Assembly: GCF_002918555.1 (NCBI RefSeq)
Contig: NZ_PQMB01000006.1
Span: forward strand, 1-64,000
Length of the DNA: 64,000 nt
Direction: 5' to 3'
Source of the DNA: Citrobacter amalonaticus
GTDB lineage: Bacteria; Pseudomonadota; Gammaproteobacteria; Enterobacterales; Enterobacteriaceae
The translations under genes were made by a program, and so were the position numbers. Positions within the stretch are counted from its first letter, which is position 1. The number at the start of each line of letters is the position of its first letter. Below the pieces are notes generated by a model. That model worked only from the letters and a program-made list of their open reading frames with translations. It made no database searches and had not been told where the DNA came from. Of the stretch, positions 1 through 10,882 are shown piece after piece.

Positions 1-1589
1 TGCAGTACCTGCTTTAAGTCGGTTAAGATGTTCTGATCGGCCAGCTGACGTGCGGAAATGTTGACCGCGACGCGCAGGTTAATGACTTTATCGCGCCATT
101 TTGCGACCTGCAGTATCACCTCAAAGATCACCCAGCGGCCTACTGGCACAATCAGTCCTGACTCTTAGCGGCCTACTGGCACAATCAGTCCTGACTCTTC
201 GGCATACGAGATGAACTCCAGTGGCGGAATAAGTCCACGTTCCGGCGACTGCCAGCGAACCAGCGCTTCCACACTGCGCACTTCACCACGCCAGGTGACT
301 TTAGGCTGATAGTGAATCAGCAGATGGTCGTTCTCCAGCGCGCTGCGCAGGTTGGTATCCAGCCACAGGTATTCGAAGATCCGCAGGTTCATTTCAGGAG
401 AAAAAACGCTGAACTGACCACTTCCCGCTCCTTTGGCGGTATACATGGCGGTGTCGGCATTGCGAATAAGGCTTTCACTGTCATGTCCATGGGCCGGGGC
501 CAGGGCGATCCCGACAGAGCAGTCGGTATGCACTTCGGTTAAGCCAATCCGAAATGAGTGACGGAGCCGGGTAAGGATCCGCGACGCAACGGCCTCAAGT
601 GAACTCTGCGAGGTATGTGTTGCCAGGACGATAAATTTATCGCCGCCGAGTCGGGCCAGTAGCTGCTCTTCTTCCAGGCAGCTCAGAATCGCCAGAGATA
701 CGGCCTGCAACAACCGATCGCCGAACATATGTCCGTATGTGTCGTTTACTTTTTTGAAATTATCCAGGTCGAGATAAACAATCCCCACCTGGTCATTCTC
801 AGCCAGCTCAATGGCTTCGTTAATCAATTCGTGAATTGCGTTACGGTTAGGTAACCCGGTGATAGTGTCGGTATTGGCAAGCACGCGCAGGCGTTCCTGC
901 GCTCGCCGCTCCTCAGTGATATCAATGCCGGAACAAATCAGGAAAATTTCGTTTTTACCGCTACCGCTGTGAACGAATTTATTGCGAAACAAAAACAGCC
1001 GCTGGCCTTTGCGGGTTTTCACCCAGCGTTCGACTTCGTAGGCGTTACCATTGCGAAAGAAGCCGCTAATGTTACGTCGTGCAGCAGCAGCCTCCCGAGG
1101 GCTCATAAACAGTTTGAAAACGCTTTGTCCAATAACCTCGCGTTCTTTTAATCCTGTATAGTCTTCGCACATTCGGTTGAAGCGCTGGATATTGCCACGG
1201 TTGTCGAGGATCAGAAGGGCGGAATTTGCCTCAGAGACAACCTGTTCGGCAAAGGAGAGTCCCTGAACTAAATCACGAGCGACGTCCGGTGTGTCATGCC
1301 ATGCCGACGCATTGCCTGCCCACTCACGTTTATTAATTTTTTGCCCGACCAGATGTACTGTCAAATCGTGGCCATCAACAGGCAACGTCAGCATTACGCT
1401 GGAGGTAATGACGGTCATTTCCCGGATACGTTCAGCTTGTTCTGGGGTGAGTTCAATGGCCCGTGCGGATTCGGTAAGTTCCGACGGGGACAGATGCAGG
1501 ACGTTACACTCTTCCGATAAACGCCACCAGGGACTGTGCATCCCGATATAGCTATACAACGTGCCAGGCTCCCGAACGTCTTTCATCAT
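1..1589 (-). pseudogene. pdeR: PdeR/YciR (Gmr) c-di-GMP phosphodiesterase, disrupted by tandem duplication; runs off left edge
   Basis: The protein matches the PAS-GGDEF-EAL regulator PdeR (YciR, about 660 residues in E. coli), which degrades cyclic di-GMP and in E. coli restrains the curli regulator cascade. Visible are the PAS-type part (SFAEQVVSEANSALLILDN), a GGDEF domain whose signature reads GGDKF, and the start of the EAL domain (EALVRW). Translation stops at a TAA at 165-167, early in the EAL domain, because a 33-bp tandem repeat (134-199) joins copies so that TAA forms at the junction. Reading past it, the same frame continues with intact EAL-domain sequence to position 1. The start is uncertain: ATG codons lie at 1586, 1589 and 1598 and a TTG at 1625. 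Either a real knockout of the phosphodiesterase domain or an assembly artefact. Confidence 0.85.
134..199. repeat. 33-bp perfect tandem duplication inside pdeR
   Basis: Bases 134-166 and 167-199 are identical. The unit is a multiple of three, so the frame is kept, but the junction itself reads as TAA on the minus strand. Removing one copy restores the normal PdeR reading (GLIVPVGR followed by WVIFEV). Confidence 0.95.
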
Positions 1590-1777
1590 GCTCACCATCC
1601 CGTTTAAAGTGCATACCGCCCTCAAAAGAAAGGTTAGCCATGATTTAAGTAAGGTTAATAATGGCTGAACATATTGTTTTGTTTATATATTTATTTTTAA
1701 TCCAGATTCGGAAAAATGCACAGTTTCTGAGAGAAAATATCTCAGGCAGGGATAGCCAAAGCGGGGAGGAGGAACAC

Positions 1778-1801
1778 GGCCTCTCCCGGAAGGGAAAGGC
1801 C
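1778..1801 (-). terminator. Hairpin downstream of rnb
   Basis: A 10-bp stem (GGCCTTTCCC with GGGAGAGGCC, one G-T pair) with loop TTCC lies just after the rnb stop. There is no clear U-run, so it may be a 3'-end stabilising hairpin rather than a full intrinsic terminator. Confidence 0.45.
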
Positions 1802-1817
1802 GCTGTATGTCAGAGGA

Positions 1818-3752
1818 TTACGCTACGGGGCGCGCAATAATGCTGCGGGTTTCCATACGGACTTCCGCGATTGTCACGTCAATAACGTCTGTCACTTTAT
1901 AAACGGTTTCGCCTTTAATCTGTATGGTGCCCGTTTCCTGGCTACATACCAGCTCATCACGGACGGCGTGCAGGAACGGAGCAGGAATAAAAGCCACTGC
2001 GCCATTATCAACCAGACGAACACGCATACCGCCGCGGCTGATATCGATGATTTCTGCGGCATAGCGCGTGTCAGTACCCGCTTTGTCACTCAGGAAACGG
2101 GCGTACAGCCAGTCGCCAACATCACGTTCGGCCATGCGGTTCAGACGGCGGCGTTCTGCCATTTGCACCGTCGTCTCTTCCTGCGGACGGGTGGCGGTTT
2201 CACCTTTAATGATGGCTTTCAGCAGGCGATGGTTGATCATATCGCCATACTTACGGATAGGTGACGTCCAGGTGGCATATGCCTCCAGACCCAGGCCGAA
2301 ATGTGGGCCGGGTTCGGTGCCGATTTCTGCGAAAGACTGGAAGCGGCGAATGCGGCTGTCAAGGAAACCGGAAGGTTGAGCATCCAGCTCACGACGCAGC
2401 TTGCAGAAGCCTTCCAGCGTCAGAACCTCTTGCGGATCGACATGCAAACCGTGAGTTTTCAGCAGCGCTGCCAGTGCGTCAGCGTTGGCCGGGTCAAAGC
2501 CCATATGGACGTTGTAAATCCCAAAGCCCAGTTTGTCGCGCAGCACGCGAGCGGCGCAGATGTTGGCCGCTATCATGGATTCCTCCACGATACGGTTGGC
2601 AATGCGACGAGGCTCCGCCACGATGTCCAGGACTTCACCTTTCTCGCCAAGAACAAAGCGATAATCCGGGCGATCTTTGAACACCAGCGCATGGTTGTGA
2701 CGCCACTCACCGCGTTTCTCGCAGAGACGTTGCAGCAGACGGATCTGGTTGGCAATGGCGTCGTTTTCAGGCTGCCAGCTACCGCTGTTTTCCAGCCAGT
2801 CAGAGACGTTGTCGTAAGCCAGCCTGGCTTTTGATTCGATGGTTGCGGCAAAGAAGGTGATGTCATCTTCAATCGCGCCGTCCGCGGCAATCGTCATTCG
2901 GCAGGCAACGACCGGACGCACAACGTTGGCACGCAGCGAGCAGAGATCGTCAGAAAGTTCACGGGGTAACATTGGAATGTTAAAGCCCGGCAGGTAGTTG
3001 GTAAAAGCGCGAATTTTAGCGATGTTATCCAGCTTGCTGCCTTCGGCGATCCAGGCGGTGGGATCGGCAATTGCGACGGTCAGCTGCAATTTACCCTCGC
3101 CCAAATCCTGAGCATATAACGCATCGTCCATATCTTCAGTGCTGGCGCTGTCAATGGTCACGAAATCCAGGGGGGTCAGATCCTGACGAACCAGACCTTC
3201 ATCGCGCATTTCGGTCGCCACGCCGTCTGGCGCCTCTTTTTCGAGATTATGGCGTGCCAGCGTCACCCACCAGGGAACGAAATGATCGTCAGCAAAGGTA
3301 ATAAACTGGGTTAATTCGGCGTAGAAGGTGCGATCGCCTTTCAGCGGGTGGCGGCGCATTTCTGCCACAGCCCAGTCACCTTCTTTGAATTCATGTTCCA
3401 CGCCACGCGCGGCGCGGCAGGGGATCGCATCTTTCAGCAGCGGATGGTCCGGCACGATTGACAAACGGTCGTTTTTGCCCTGAATCTTCCCGACAAAGCG
3501 AGTCAGGAAGGGTTCAACCAGTTCTTCCGGCTCAGCGGACTCACGTTCTTTTTCCGTGTGGATCACGGCGACAATGCGATCGCCATGCATCACTTTTTTC
3601 ATCTGCGGCGGCGGGATGAAATAACTTTTTTGCGCGTCGACTTCCAGAAAGCCAAAGCCTTTTTCCGTGGCTTTTACTACCCCTTCAGCTCTCGGCGTCC
3701 GGGAATGCAGTTGCTGTTTAAGCTGCGCAAGCAGCGGGTTGTCCTGAAACAT
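1818..3752 (-). CDS. rnb: Exoribonuclease II
   Basis: RNase II degrades single-stranded RNA processively from the 3' end and takes part in mRNA turnover. The 644-residue length equals E. coli RNase II. N-terminal cold-shock-type RNA-binding domains ([18 protein letters not shown]) are followed by the RNB catalytic domain, with the metal-binding aspartate cluster in [16 protein letters not shown] (about residues 200-215), and a C-terminal S1 domain ending in [19 protein letters not shown]. It is transcribed alone, leftward, with a hairpin after the stop. Ordinary core gene with no irregularity seen. Confidence 0.97.
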   Translation of the reverse strand: MFQDNPLLAQLKQQLHSRTPRAEGVVKATEKGFGFLEVDAQKSYFIPPPQMKKVMHGDRIVAVIHTEKERESAEPEELVEPFLTRFVGKIQGKNDRLSIVPDHPLLKDAIPCRAARGVEHEFKEGDWAVAEMRRHPLKGDRTFYAELTQFITFADDHFVPWWVTLARHNLEKEAPDGVATEMRDEGLVRQDLTPLDFVTIDSASTEDMDDALYAQDLGEGKLQLTVAIADPTAWIAEGSKLDNIAKIRAFTNYLPGFNIPMLPRELSDDLCSLRANVVRPVVACRMTIAADGAIEDDITFFAATIESKARLAYDNVSDWLENSGSWQPENDAIANQIRLLQRLCEKRGEWRHNHALVFKDRPDYRFVLGEKGEVLDIVAEPRRIANRIVEESMIAANICAARVLRDKLGFGIYNVHMGFDPANADALAALLKTHGLHVDPQEVLTLEGFCKLRRELDAQPSGFLDSRIRRFQSFAEIGTEPGPHFGLGLEAYATWTSPIRKYGDMINHRLLKAIIKGETATRPQEETTVQMAERRRLNRMAERDVGDWLYARFLSDKAGTDTRYAAEIIDISRGGMRVRLVDNGAVAFIPAPFLHAVRDELVCSQETGTIQIKGETVYKVTDVIDVTIAEVRMETRSIIARPVA

Positions 3753-3841
3753 AATCGTCTATTTTCGTGGCCAAAAGAGCGGCTGACAGTTTTACGCGAA
3801 TCTGTCTGATGCGGCAAGCGCTCTTTATGCAAATGAACCGG

Positions 3842-4996
3842 TTAATGTGTCTCACCCAACGCGATTTTCAGACGGTTCAACCATCCACACAATCCGCACC
3901 AGACCAGCAGGTTGATCGCGCGGGTGGTTGATGCGTCGTGTTCGAGCAAGGGGGTGAAATGCGCGGCGCTAAAACGATCGGGCGCTCTGGTTAATAATTG
4001 TATCGCCTGCGTCAGGTTACGCTCAATCGGATGTTGTCCTTCCCACCGTTCAATTTCACGCTCCCCCTGGCGAAAGAGAGTGAGCACATCGCGCCCGGAA
4101 AGATGACGGCTCTGTTCGTTAAAGCAGGCGGCGCTGCCATTGATGCGGGAGGTGAGAAGAGTCGTGAGATGCAATGCCTCCTCATCCTGGTTCATTTGCC
4201 GGGTACGGTCTGACAGCGTCCCCAGCAGCGCTAACAGCGTGGGGATATGTGCCAGCGCCGGGGCCAATAATTGTAAGCCAGTCAGGGGCTGATACCGGGC
4301 AAGGCATTCCAGCTGTTCGGCGCTGGCATAACGCATCTCCACCGGTTCATACGCGCAGTGCCAGAGTGCCTGTGGCGATTGAAAAAGTGCAGCATCCGCA
4401 TATTGCTGCATATCAAGCCCAGGGATCCCGCGTACGGGATAGCCCAGATATGCCTGAAACAGCGCCACCACGCGTGCCTGAAAACCGACAAAGCCGATAA
4501 TCTGGTTTATTAACACCACGTCCCAGGTTGATAACCCGACATCGCTCAGGTGCTGTCGGGCTCGCGCATCAATAACCGAGGGTGAGCTGGCAAGCTGGCG
4601 AGCGTATTGGGTGATCTGTGCCAGTCGATGGTTGCTCTCTCTGGATGAATCCGGCCCGGGAAGCGGGGCCAGCCGGGCGGCGTAATGGTTGCACAGACGC
4701 TGTACGCCGCAAACCTGAGCAACCGTCAGCGCGGTGCTTAGTCGTTCATATGCACTAAAAGTATGCAGTCGGTTCGGCGTGGGAGCGGCAGGAAACAGCG
4801 TTTGCGCAAGTTGACGGGCAGGCTGTAGCCAACCCTGAAAAGGGATGAGCGTATCCTCAGGAATGGTCAGATCCAGCAGGAAAATGTCCTCAACATTGGC
4901 AGCTTCAGGCACTAACGGCAGAACGTTCTGCGGACAGGTGCTGGACTGGGTTTCATGGTACCAGTGGCTTTTGCCTGCAATTCGGCGTTGTTCCAT
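3842..4996 (-). CDS. yciW: YciW, carboxymuconolactone decarboxylase-like (AhpD-fold) domain protein of uncertain role
   Basis: The sequence and its place between rnb and fabI match E. coli YciW, a member of the CMD/AhpD-like fold whose expression is linked to the cysteine regulon; its reaction is not established. I take the ATG at 4996 ([17 protein letters not shown]) because it has a GAGGAA ribosome site six bases upstream and begins as E. coli YciW does. An ATG at 5047 in the same frame would add 17 residues without a good ribosome site. The resulting 384 residues fit the family. Confidence 0.85.
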   Translation of the reverse strand: MEQRRIAGKSHWYHETQSSTCPQNVLPLVPEAANVEDIFLLDLTIPEDTLIPFQGWLQPARQLAQTLFPAAPTPNRLHTFSAYERLSTALTVAQVCGVQRLCNHYAARLAPLPGPDSSRESNHRLAQITQYARQLASSPSVIDARARQHLSDVGLSTWDVVLINQIIGFVGFQARVVALFQAYLGYPVRGIPGLDMQQYADAALFQSPQALWHCAYEPVEMRYASAEQLECLARYQPLTGLQLLAPALAHIPTLLALLGTLSDRTRQMNQDEEALHLTTLLTSRINGSAACFNEQSRHLSGRDVLTLFRQGEREIERWEGQHPIERNLTQAIQLLTRAPDRFSAAHFTPLLEHDASTTRAINLLVWCGLCGWLNRLKIALGETH

Positions 4997-5175
4997 GGGC
5001 GTTCCTCGGTCTGAATGTGGCGATCCGGAGACGTCATTAGTCGACATTCGCCGGATCGTTTTCGCTGCATAATCCTGGCGTATGGGGGAAGGGGGATAAA
5101 AGACTGTTGGGCGATAATAAATAGCGAAACGCTATATAAGGCTAAGAGCGTGGCCCATCAGGGCTATTTTACTTG

Positions 5176-5300
5176 CCATTTTGAACCCGGGCAGTGCCCC
5201 GACAGCGTTTTGAACGCCGCTTGCGAATCATCCTCACGTACCACGTGTACGCTGCGGTATCTCCGCGCTGCTCGTGTTCAAACTGCCTGGGCCAGTTACG
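5176..5300. other. Structured yciW-fabI intergenic element with imperfect inverted repeats
   Basis: The 350-bp gap between yciW and fabI holds no convincing gene. Two TTTGAAC-type boxes on one side face GTTCAAA on the other (GCGTTTTGAACGCC around 5205-5218; GTGTTCAAACTGCC around 5275-5288). Between them is a smaller hairpin, CGTAC-N5-GTACG. The block could fold as a long imperfect hairpin and looks like a dispersed enterobacterial intergenic repeat, but I cannot name the family. Confidence 0.35.
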
Positions 5301-5318
5301 CCTGGTGGGGCTGGAGAA

Positions 5319-5343
5319 TGTGGGCGACGACATGCCGCCCACA
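5319..5343 (-). terminator. Hairpin just after the fabI stop
   Basis: A perfect 8-bp stem, TGTGGGCG with CGCCCACA and a 9-base loop, starts about five bases past the fabI stop codon. No U-run follows, so it may act in 3'-end protection or Rho-linked termination. Confidence 0.45.
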
Positions 5344-5347
5344 GGGA

Positions 5348-6136
5348 TTATTTAAGTTCCAGTTCGTTCATTGCCGCGATGCTGAAACCCCCATCAACAT
5401 GCACCACTTCGCCTGAGATACCGGCTGAGAGATCGGAACAAAGGAATGCGGCAGAATTTCCGACATCTTCAATGGTGACAGTACGACGAATTGGGGTTAC
5501 CGCTTCACAGTGCGCCAGCATTTTACGAAAATCTTTAATCCCGGAAGCGGCCAGGGTGCGAATGGGGCCCGCAGAAATGGCATTAACACGGACGCCTTCC
5601 GGACCCATGGCGTTCGCCATATAGCGCACGTTAGCTTCCAGAGAGGCCTTTGCCAGCCCCATCACGTTGTAGTTCGGGATGGCGCGTTCAGCCCCCAGAT
5701 AAGAGAGCGTCAGCAGAGCAGATCCCGGATTCAACATGGAACGACATGCCTTCGCCATCGCCACAAAGCTGTAAGAGCTAATATCGTGCGCGATTTTAAA
5801 GCCTTCCCGAGTGACCGCATTCACATAGTCACCATCAAGCTGATCGCCCGGAGCAAAACCGATCGAGTGTACGAAACCATCGAACGTTGGCCAGGTTTCG
5901 CCTAACGCGGCGAACATGGCGTCAATACTGGCATCTTCCGCCACGTCACATTCCAGCACGATACCGGAGCCCAGCTGGTTGGCGAATTCTTCTACGCGGC
6001 CTTTTAGTTTGTCGTTCTGGTAAGTAAACGCCAGTTCAGCCCCTTCGCGGTGCATCGCCTGTGCGATCCCCCAGGCAATAGAGAGTTTACTGGCCAAACC
6101 CGTTATCAGAATACGCTTACCGGAAAGAAAACCCAT
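5348..6136 (-). CDS. fabI: Enoyl-[acyl-carrier-protein] reductase (NADH)
   Basis: FabI carries out the last reduction of each fatty-acid elongation round and is the triclosan target. It has 262 residues, as in E. coli. It begins with the short-chain-dehydrogenase-like cofactor loop [20 protein letters not shown] and has the catalytic Tyr-x6-Lys pair in [11 protein letters not shown] (about residues 155-165). The end matches the family ([14 protein letters not shown]). Monocistronic, leftward, with its promoter in the 340-bp gap that also serves the divergent EAL gene. Nothing unusual seen. Confidence 0.97.
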   Translation of the reverse strand: MGFLSGKRILITGLASKLSIAWGIAQAMHREGAELAFTYQNDKLKGRVEEFANQLGSGIVLECDVAEDASIDAMFAALGETWPTFDGFVHSIGFAPGDQLDGDYVNAVTREGFKIAHDISSYSFVAMAKACRSMLNPGSALLTLSYLGAERAIPNYNVMGLAKASLEANVRYMANAMGPEGVRVNAISAGPIRTLAASGIKDFRKMLAHCEAVTPIRRTVTIEDVGNSAAFLCSDLSAGISGEVVHVDGGFSIAAMNELELK

Positions 6137-6428
6137 ATTTTAAGTCCTTATGATCGTTTTTTCTTTTAATATCACTTAGTTGAAAGCAATATCTCACCAT
6201 TATCAAAATTAGCCGGGAATAATGCTCCATTCAGACCGGCATATTTCTGTATGGCATTGAGTATATCACCTGCGAATAGCTCCGCCTCTTGCAGACAGAG
6301 AGGACGGGAAAGACGTGAATATTAGGAATTTCCTTATTTTTATGGGCTTTTTCATATATCAATACTGGAACATTCTGAAAACAAAATAATCAAGAAAATT
6401 CATAACGTTATTTTATATTGTTTTTATC

Positions 6429-6467
6429 GATCAATATTTATTTATTGATCACTTTTATTGATTGATC
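6429..6467. promoter_or_regulatory. ATTGATC repeat cluster upstream of the EAL gene
   Basis: An inverted pair GATCAAT-N8-ATTGATC (6429-6450) is followed by a third ATTGATC (6461-6467), all about 50-90 bases upstream of the EAL-gene start in very AT-rich DNA. This looks like a regulator binding array for the divergent EAL gene or fabI. The regulator is not identifiable from sequence. The rest of the 6137-6516 gap holds no gene. Confidence 0.4.
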
Positions 6468-6516
6468 ATCATTAAAAGTGCATTATCAGCGCGTTACGAT
6501 CAATTGGAGTGGTCAA

Positions 6517-7197
6517 ATGCACTATCATTTCATCGCGGAACCGCTGATGGAAACCGCAGGTAGCTTGCTGGGTGTGGAGATTTTTACCCGGTTTTACTCG
6601 GAAAATTCCCGGGTTTTGCATCCGGCCTTTATCATTGCGATGTGGGATATCGAGCAGAAGAGACGTTTTCTGCTCGATCAGTTACACGCTATCGACAGAA
6701 AACGTACCTGGTTTGAGGAGCATAGTCTGTTTTGCTCGTTGAATATCGACTTTGATATGGCGCTGTTGGCCTGCAAAGAAGATGAGATAAAGGCATTGCT
6801 CAGCGCCATGCCATTTGTGGCGCTGGAGCTTTCTGAATCATTTCCGGTTAATAATGATAGTACTCTGATCGACACACTCAGCAGAGGGGCAAACGCGCTG
6901 TGGCTTGCCGATCTGGGTTCTGGTAACGCCAACGTTTCGCTACTGCTCAGCGGCTATTTTCAGGTTGCCAAAATCGATCGGGCCTTTTTTACCGCTCAGG
7001 TGGAGAAGCCGACGTTTCCCCCACTGGTCAAAAATATCCGGCAATATTGCGGGCGCGTTATCGTCGAAGGGATAGAACAAACGCGACATATCGAAACGGT
7101 GAAAAACGCCGGCGTATGGGGGATGCAGGGGGCGCTTTTTCCTTCTGTGACGTTGCAGGAGGTCGAACGGTTGCTCCAGCCTGAACGGTTCCATTGA
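6517..7197 (+). CDS. Degenerate EAL-domain protein, STM1697/YdiV-like
   Basis: A stand-alone EAL-type protein of 226 residues. In Salmonella the gene at this place, STM1697, makes an EAL-like protein that does not cleave c-di-GMP but binds FlhD and blocks flagellar gene activation. Here the EAL motif is replaced (GVEIFTRF where active enzymes have ExLxR). Several other metal-ligand positions also look altered, although VIVEGIEQ resembles the family's ExVE segment. I take the ATG at 6517 because GGAG lies eight bases upstream; an upstream in-frame GTG at 6478 has no ribosome site. Function by analogy only. Confidence 0.75.
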   Translation: MHYHFIAEPLMETAGSLLGVEIFTRFYSENSRVLHPAFIIAMWDIEQKRRFLLDQLHAIDRKRTWFEEHSLFCSLNIDFDMALLACKEDEIKALLSAMPFVALELSESFPVNNDSTLIDTLSRGANALWLADLGSGNANVSLLLSGYFQVAKIDRAFFTAQVEKPTFPPLVKNIRQYCGRVIVEGIEQTRHIETVKNAGVWGMQGALFPSVTLQEVERLLQPERFH

Positions 7198-7205
7198 TCT
7201 GGCTG

Positions 7206-7227
7206 ATGCCCCCAAAATTGAGGGCAT
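7206..7227. terminator. Hairpin between convergent EAL gene and sapF
   Basis: ATGCCC pairs with GGGCAT around a ten-base loop between the two convergent stop codons. There is no U-run on either side, so terminator function is only suggested by position. Confidence 0.35.
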
Positions 7228-7239
7228 GTCAGGAGACTA

Positions 7240-8046
7240 TCAGCGATCTTTACGCCAGGCATCGGCCGTCAGCGCTTCGCCAAAGTGGCCGGCAATTAAT
7301 CGACGGGTAAGTTCATGCAGCGGTGAGGCAAGGACATCGGCGGTACTCCCGCGTTCAACCACTTCCCCCTGATGCATAACCAATACCTGATCGCTAATGT
7401 GCTTCATCATCCCAAGATGCTGGGTCACGTAAATATACGAAATCCCCTGTTTGTCCTGTAACTCAAGCATCAGATTGATAAGCTGCGAACGCATCGACAT
7501 ATCCAGTGAGGCTAACGCTTCGTCAGCGATGATCACCTTCGGACGCAGGATGAGCGCACGTGCCAGGCCGAGACGTTGCTTCTGTCCTGGGGCCAGCATA
7601 TGCGGATAGTAGCTGACGTGATCGGGAAGCAGTCCAACCATGCGCATTGTCTCAATGATTTGCTTGCGCCGTTGCTCCGGTTCAAGTTCAGTGTTCAGGC
7701 GCAACGGGAAATCAAGGATCTGCGAGATGCGCTGGCGCGGGTTAAGCGACGTTGACGGGTCCTGGAAGATCATGCGAATGCGCTGGCTGCGAAATGAATA
7801 ATCACCATATTCCAGCGGATGGTCATCAATTAACAGTTCACCGGTGGAGGGTTCAATCATCCCCGCCAGCATTTTTGCCAGCGTGGATTTCCCGGAACCG
7901 TTCTCGCCAATAATCGCCAGCGTCTGACGCTCGCGCAGGGTGAAGCTCAGCGGCTTAACCGCCTCAACGGTCTGACGACGAAACCAGCCCGTCCGGTAAC
8001 GGAACGTTTTACTCAGATTGCGAACTTCAAGAAGCGTCTCAACCAT
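7240..8046 (-). CDS. sapF: Peptide ABC transporter ATPase SapF
   Basis: One of two ATPases of the Sap importer, associated in Salmonella with resistance to host antimicrobial peptides and in E. coli with putrescine export and Trk potassium uptake. Walker A is ENGSGKST (about residues 47-54), the signature region is LAPGQKQRLGLARAL (Q in place of the usual S of LSGGQ), and Walker B is VIIADEALASLD. 268 residues, usual length. It is the last gene of sapABCDF, one base after sapD. Confidence 0.95.
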   Translation of the reverse strand: MVETLLEVRNLSKTFRYRTGWFRRQTVEAVKPLSFTLRERQTLAIIGENGSGKSTLAKMLAGMIEPSTGELLIDDHPLEYGDYSFRSQRIRMIFQDPSTSLNPRQRISQILDFPLRLNTELEPEQRRKQIIETMRMVGLLPDHVSYYPHMLAPGQKQRLGLARALILRPKVIIADEALASLDMSMRSQLINLMLELQDKQGISYIYVTQHLGMMKHISDQVLVMHQGEVVERGSTADVLASPLHELTRRLIAGHFGEALTADAWRKDR

Positions 8047-8047
8047 G

Positions 8048-9040
8048 TCATTCCCTCTCCATATTGAGCGGGAAATGACAGGCGTAAAGATGGTTTTTCG
8101 CCCCGGTCAGCCGCGGCGTTTCGATACATTGACGCTGGGCGTAAGGGCAGCGTGGCCCCAGACGACAGCCTATCGGTAATTGTTCCAGCAATGGGATAGC
8201 CCCTGGCATAGTATTCAAACGGCTCTTGTGCGGCATGGCGCTACCAAAATCGGGTATCGCGCGAATGAGCGCCTGAGTGTAGGGATGGTGTGGCATTGTG
8301 ACCAGCTCATTGCTCAGCGCGGTTTCAACCGTTTGCCCACAATAGAGCACATTAATTTTGTCTGCCCAGTGGCTGAGCATTTGCAGATCGTGGCTGATCA
8401 ACAGAATAGTGGTGTTGCTGTTCTGATTCAGACGCGTCAGCAGACGGAAAATCTGTGCCTGCGTGGTGGGTTCCATCGCGTTTGTCGGTTCGTCGGCAAT
8501 CAGCAGGCGAGGTTGATTGGCTAAAGCAATAGCAATCATCACCTTCTGACATTCGCCGTCGGTCAGCTCATACGGGAAGCTGCGCATCGCGTCTTTATGG
8601 TCTTTAATCCCGACACGGTGCAGCAGTTCAATGGCGCGGCGTTTGCGCCAGCCAATCCGTTGCCACCAGCGTCCCTTCCAGGTCCAGGCGGGGATGTTTT
8701 GCATCAACTGACGTCCAATACGTTCGGAAGGATCCAGACAGGATTGCGGCTCCTGAAAAATCATCGACACATTGTGACCGACCAGTTTGCGACGTTCGCG
8801 TGGCGAGAGGCGTAGCAGATCGATGTCGTCGAAGCGCATACGGTCAGCGGTGACCCGCCAGTTATCTTTGGCAACGCCACAGATGGCTTTGGCAATCAGA
8901 CTCTTACCCGATCCCGATTCACCAACCAGCCCGCGAATTTCGCCTTCGTTTAAGGTCATACTGACGCGGTCAACGGCTTTTACCCACTCTTCACCGGTTT
9001 TGAACTCGATGGTCAGGTTGCGGATATCCAGTAATGCCAT
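8048..9040 (-). CDS. sapD: Peptide ABC transporter ATPase SapD
   Basis: Second ATPase of the Sap system, and the subunit required for Trk activity in E. coli. It has Walker A GESGSGKS, a signature region reading [17 protein letters not shown] (diverged from LSGGQ, as normal for SapD) and Walker [13 protein letters not shown]. The C-terminal oligopeptide-transporter region contains the Cys-rich segment [15 protein letters not shown]. 330 residues. Its ATG overlaps the sapC stop (TAATG), so translation is probably coupled. Confidence 0.95.
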   Translation of the reverse strand: MALLDIRNLTIEFKTGEEWVKAVDRVSMTLNEGEIRGLVGESGSGKSLIAKAICGVAKDNWRVTADRMRFDDIDLLRLSPRERRKLVGHNVSMIFQEPQSCLDPSERIGRQLMQNIPAWTWKGRWWQRIGWRKRRAIELLHRVGIKDHKDAMRSFPYELTDGECQKVMIAIALANQPRLLIADEPTNAMEPTTQAQIFRLLTRLNQNSNTTILLISHDLQMLSHWADKINVLYCGQTVETALSNELVTMPHHPYTQALIRAIPDFGSAMPHKSRLNTMPGAIPLLEQLPIGCRLGPRCPYAQRQCIETPRLTGAKNHLYACHFPLNMERE

Positions 9041-9930
9041 TATTCCACCCCTGCGATAATGGCGCGGCGTACGCCGTCACCGAGCAGATTTACCAACAGT
9101 ACGCTGATCATAATTGCCGCTCCGGGCAACATGACGGTCCAGGGCGCGACATAAATCAGCTCCAGCGCGTCCCCTAGCATTGCTCCCCATTCCGGAGAGG
9201 GGAGCTGGGCGCCAAGATCGAGAAAGCCGAGGGCCGCGATATCGAGGATCGCCATCGACAACGCGCGGGTGATTTCGGTAATAAGACTGGCGGTAATGTT
9301 AGGCAGAACGGCGAACCAGAGGATATTGAGCGTGCTTGCACCGTCGAGGCGCGCGGCAATCACATACTCTTTTTCCAGCTCATCGTGCACCATGCTGTAG
9401 ACTGAACGCACCATGCGTGGCAACAATGCCAGCCAGACGGCAAACATCGCGTGGCTAAGGTGCGGTCCGGCAAAAGCAACCACAATAATCGCCAGCAGCA
9501 ATGAAGGGATAGAGAGCAGGGTGTCCAGAATGTGGTTAAGTACCGCAGAGCGCAAACCGTGCGTGGAGCCTGCGATCGCGCCAAGCCCCAGGCCACACAA
9601 CGTTGCTGCGACCGTAACCACAAAGGCACCGCCGACGGTGGGTGCCGCGCCGCTGAGTAACCGGCTTAAAACATCACGTCCCAGATCGTCGGTCCCGAGA
9701 AAGAAAGAGACTTCGCCATAGCGCGACCAGGAGGGCGGCAAAAGCTGATAGCCGAGGAACTGCTGATCGAGACCGTAAGGTGCGAACCAGCCGCCAAAAA
9801 TGCACAGTATGGCCAGCCCCGCGCAGCCGTACAGGCCGATCATCGCCGGGGCGTCGCCATAAAACTTACGCCAGGCAGTGCGCAACGTACCGGGTGGGCG
9901 CTTTTCGCTGTAAACGCTATCGTAAGGCAT
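9040..9930 (-). CDS. sapC: Peptide ABC transporter permease SapC
   Basis: Inner-membrane permease of the Sap importer, 296 residues, DppC/OppC family. Several hydrophobic spans are visible (for example [20 protein letters not shown] near residues 31-50). The permease-ATPase coupling region is in [21 protein letters not shown]. It overlaps the end of sapB by 14 bases. Confidence 0.95.
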   Translation of the reverse strand: MPYDSVYSEKRPPGTLRTAWRKFYGDAPAMIGLYGCAGLAILCIFGGWFAPYGLDQQFLGYQLLPPSWSRYGEVSFFLGTDDLGRDVLSRLLSGAAPTVGGAFVVTVAATLCGLGLGAIAGSTHGLRSAVLNHILDTLLSIPSLLLAIIVVAFAGPHLSHAMFAVWLALLPRMVRSVYSMVHDELEKEYVIAARLDGASTLNILWFAVLPNITASLITEITRALSMAILDIAALGFLDLGAQLPSPEWGAMLGDALELIYVAPWTVMLPGAAIMISVLLVNLLGDGVRRAIIAGVE

Positions 9931-10882
9931 ACCATTCCTTATGTTTCAAAGGGTTAGCCATAGCACCCAAAATATCAGAAATCACGTTGACGCTAATCAC
10001 CAGTGAGCCAACCACCATCACGCCGGCGGAGATCGCGGCATAATCCTGCTGACGAATCGCATTAATCAGCCAGCGCCCCAGCCCCGGCCAGCTAAAGACC
10101 ATTTCGGTGATCATCGCCAGGGTCAGCATGGTTGAAAATTGCAGACCCAGGCGCGGGATCACCGGCGGCAGCGCATTGTGCAGCACATGGCGACGCAGGA
10201 TCGTGAGTCTTGACAGGCCACGCGTTGCGGCCGCTTTCACGTAGTTTTGATCGAAGACTTCAATGGTGCTGATGCGCATCAGGCGAATGACTTCGGTGGT
10301 AGGCGCAACGGCCAGCGTCAGTACCGGTAGCACCATATGGCGAACGGCGCTGATTATCATCTCATCGCGCCACGGTGAGTCAGAAACCCAGGCGTCAACG
10401 ATGGCGAATCCGGTCACCGGTTTGACCTCATAAAGCAGATCAAAACGACCAGAAACAGGGAGCCAGCCGAGCGTCAGTGAGAAGAACAGCGTTAACAGCA
10501 GGGCGAGCCAGAAAACAGGAATAGAGAAACCGAGCAGGGCGAGGGCGCTAATAACCTGGTCCTGCCATTTATTACGGGTTATGCCAGCGAGCATCCCCAC
10601 CGGGATCCCAACCATCAGGGCAAAGCCAAAGGCGAGAATGCACAGCTCCATGGTCGCGGGGAAGACCTCTTTAAGCTGCTCAGAAATAAGCTGGCCGTTG
10701 ATGCTGGAGACGCCAAAATCCCAGTGGATCAGGCCGTTAAACCAGAAAACCCAGGCATTCCATAACGATGCGCCCTGTAGCGGGGCATGTGGGGTGAAGT
10801 AGCTCAGACTAAAGCCGATAAAGGTCAGGAAAAACAACGTCACAAAAAGTAACAGAATTCGACGCAAGGTGAAGATAATCAT
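9917..10882 (-). CDS. sapB: Peptide ABC transporter permease SapB
   Basis: Second inner-membrane permease of the Sap importer, 321 residues, DppB/OppB family. It begins with a signal-anchor-like span ([20 protein letters not shown]) and has the coupling loop [20 protein letters not shown]. It overlaps sapA by four bases (ATGA). Confidence 0.95.
   Translation of the reverse strand: MIIFTLRRILLLFVTLFFLTFIGFSLSYFTPHAPLQGASLWNAWVFWFNGLIHWDFGVSSINGQLISEQLKEVFPATMELCILAFGFALMVGIPVGMLAGITRNKWQDQVISALALLGFSIPVFWLALLLTLFFSLTLGWLPVSGRFDLLYEVKPVTGFAIVDAWVSDSPWRDEMIISAVRHMVLPVLTLAVAPTTEVIRLMRISTIEVFDQNYVKAAATRGLSRLTILRRHVLHNALPPVIPRLGLQFSTMLTLAMITEMVFSWPGLGRWLINAIRQQDYAAISAGVMVVGSLVISVNVISDILGAMANPLKHKEWYALR

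Noticed and set aside
2261-2834. Long plus-strand open frames opposite rnb
   Set aside because: They mirror rnb codons, have no ribosome sites and no recognisable protein pattern.
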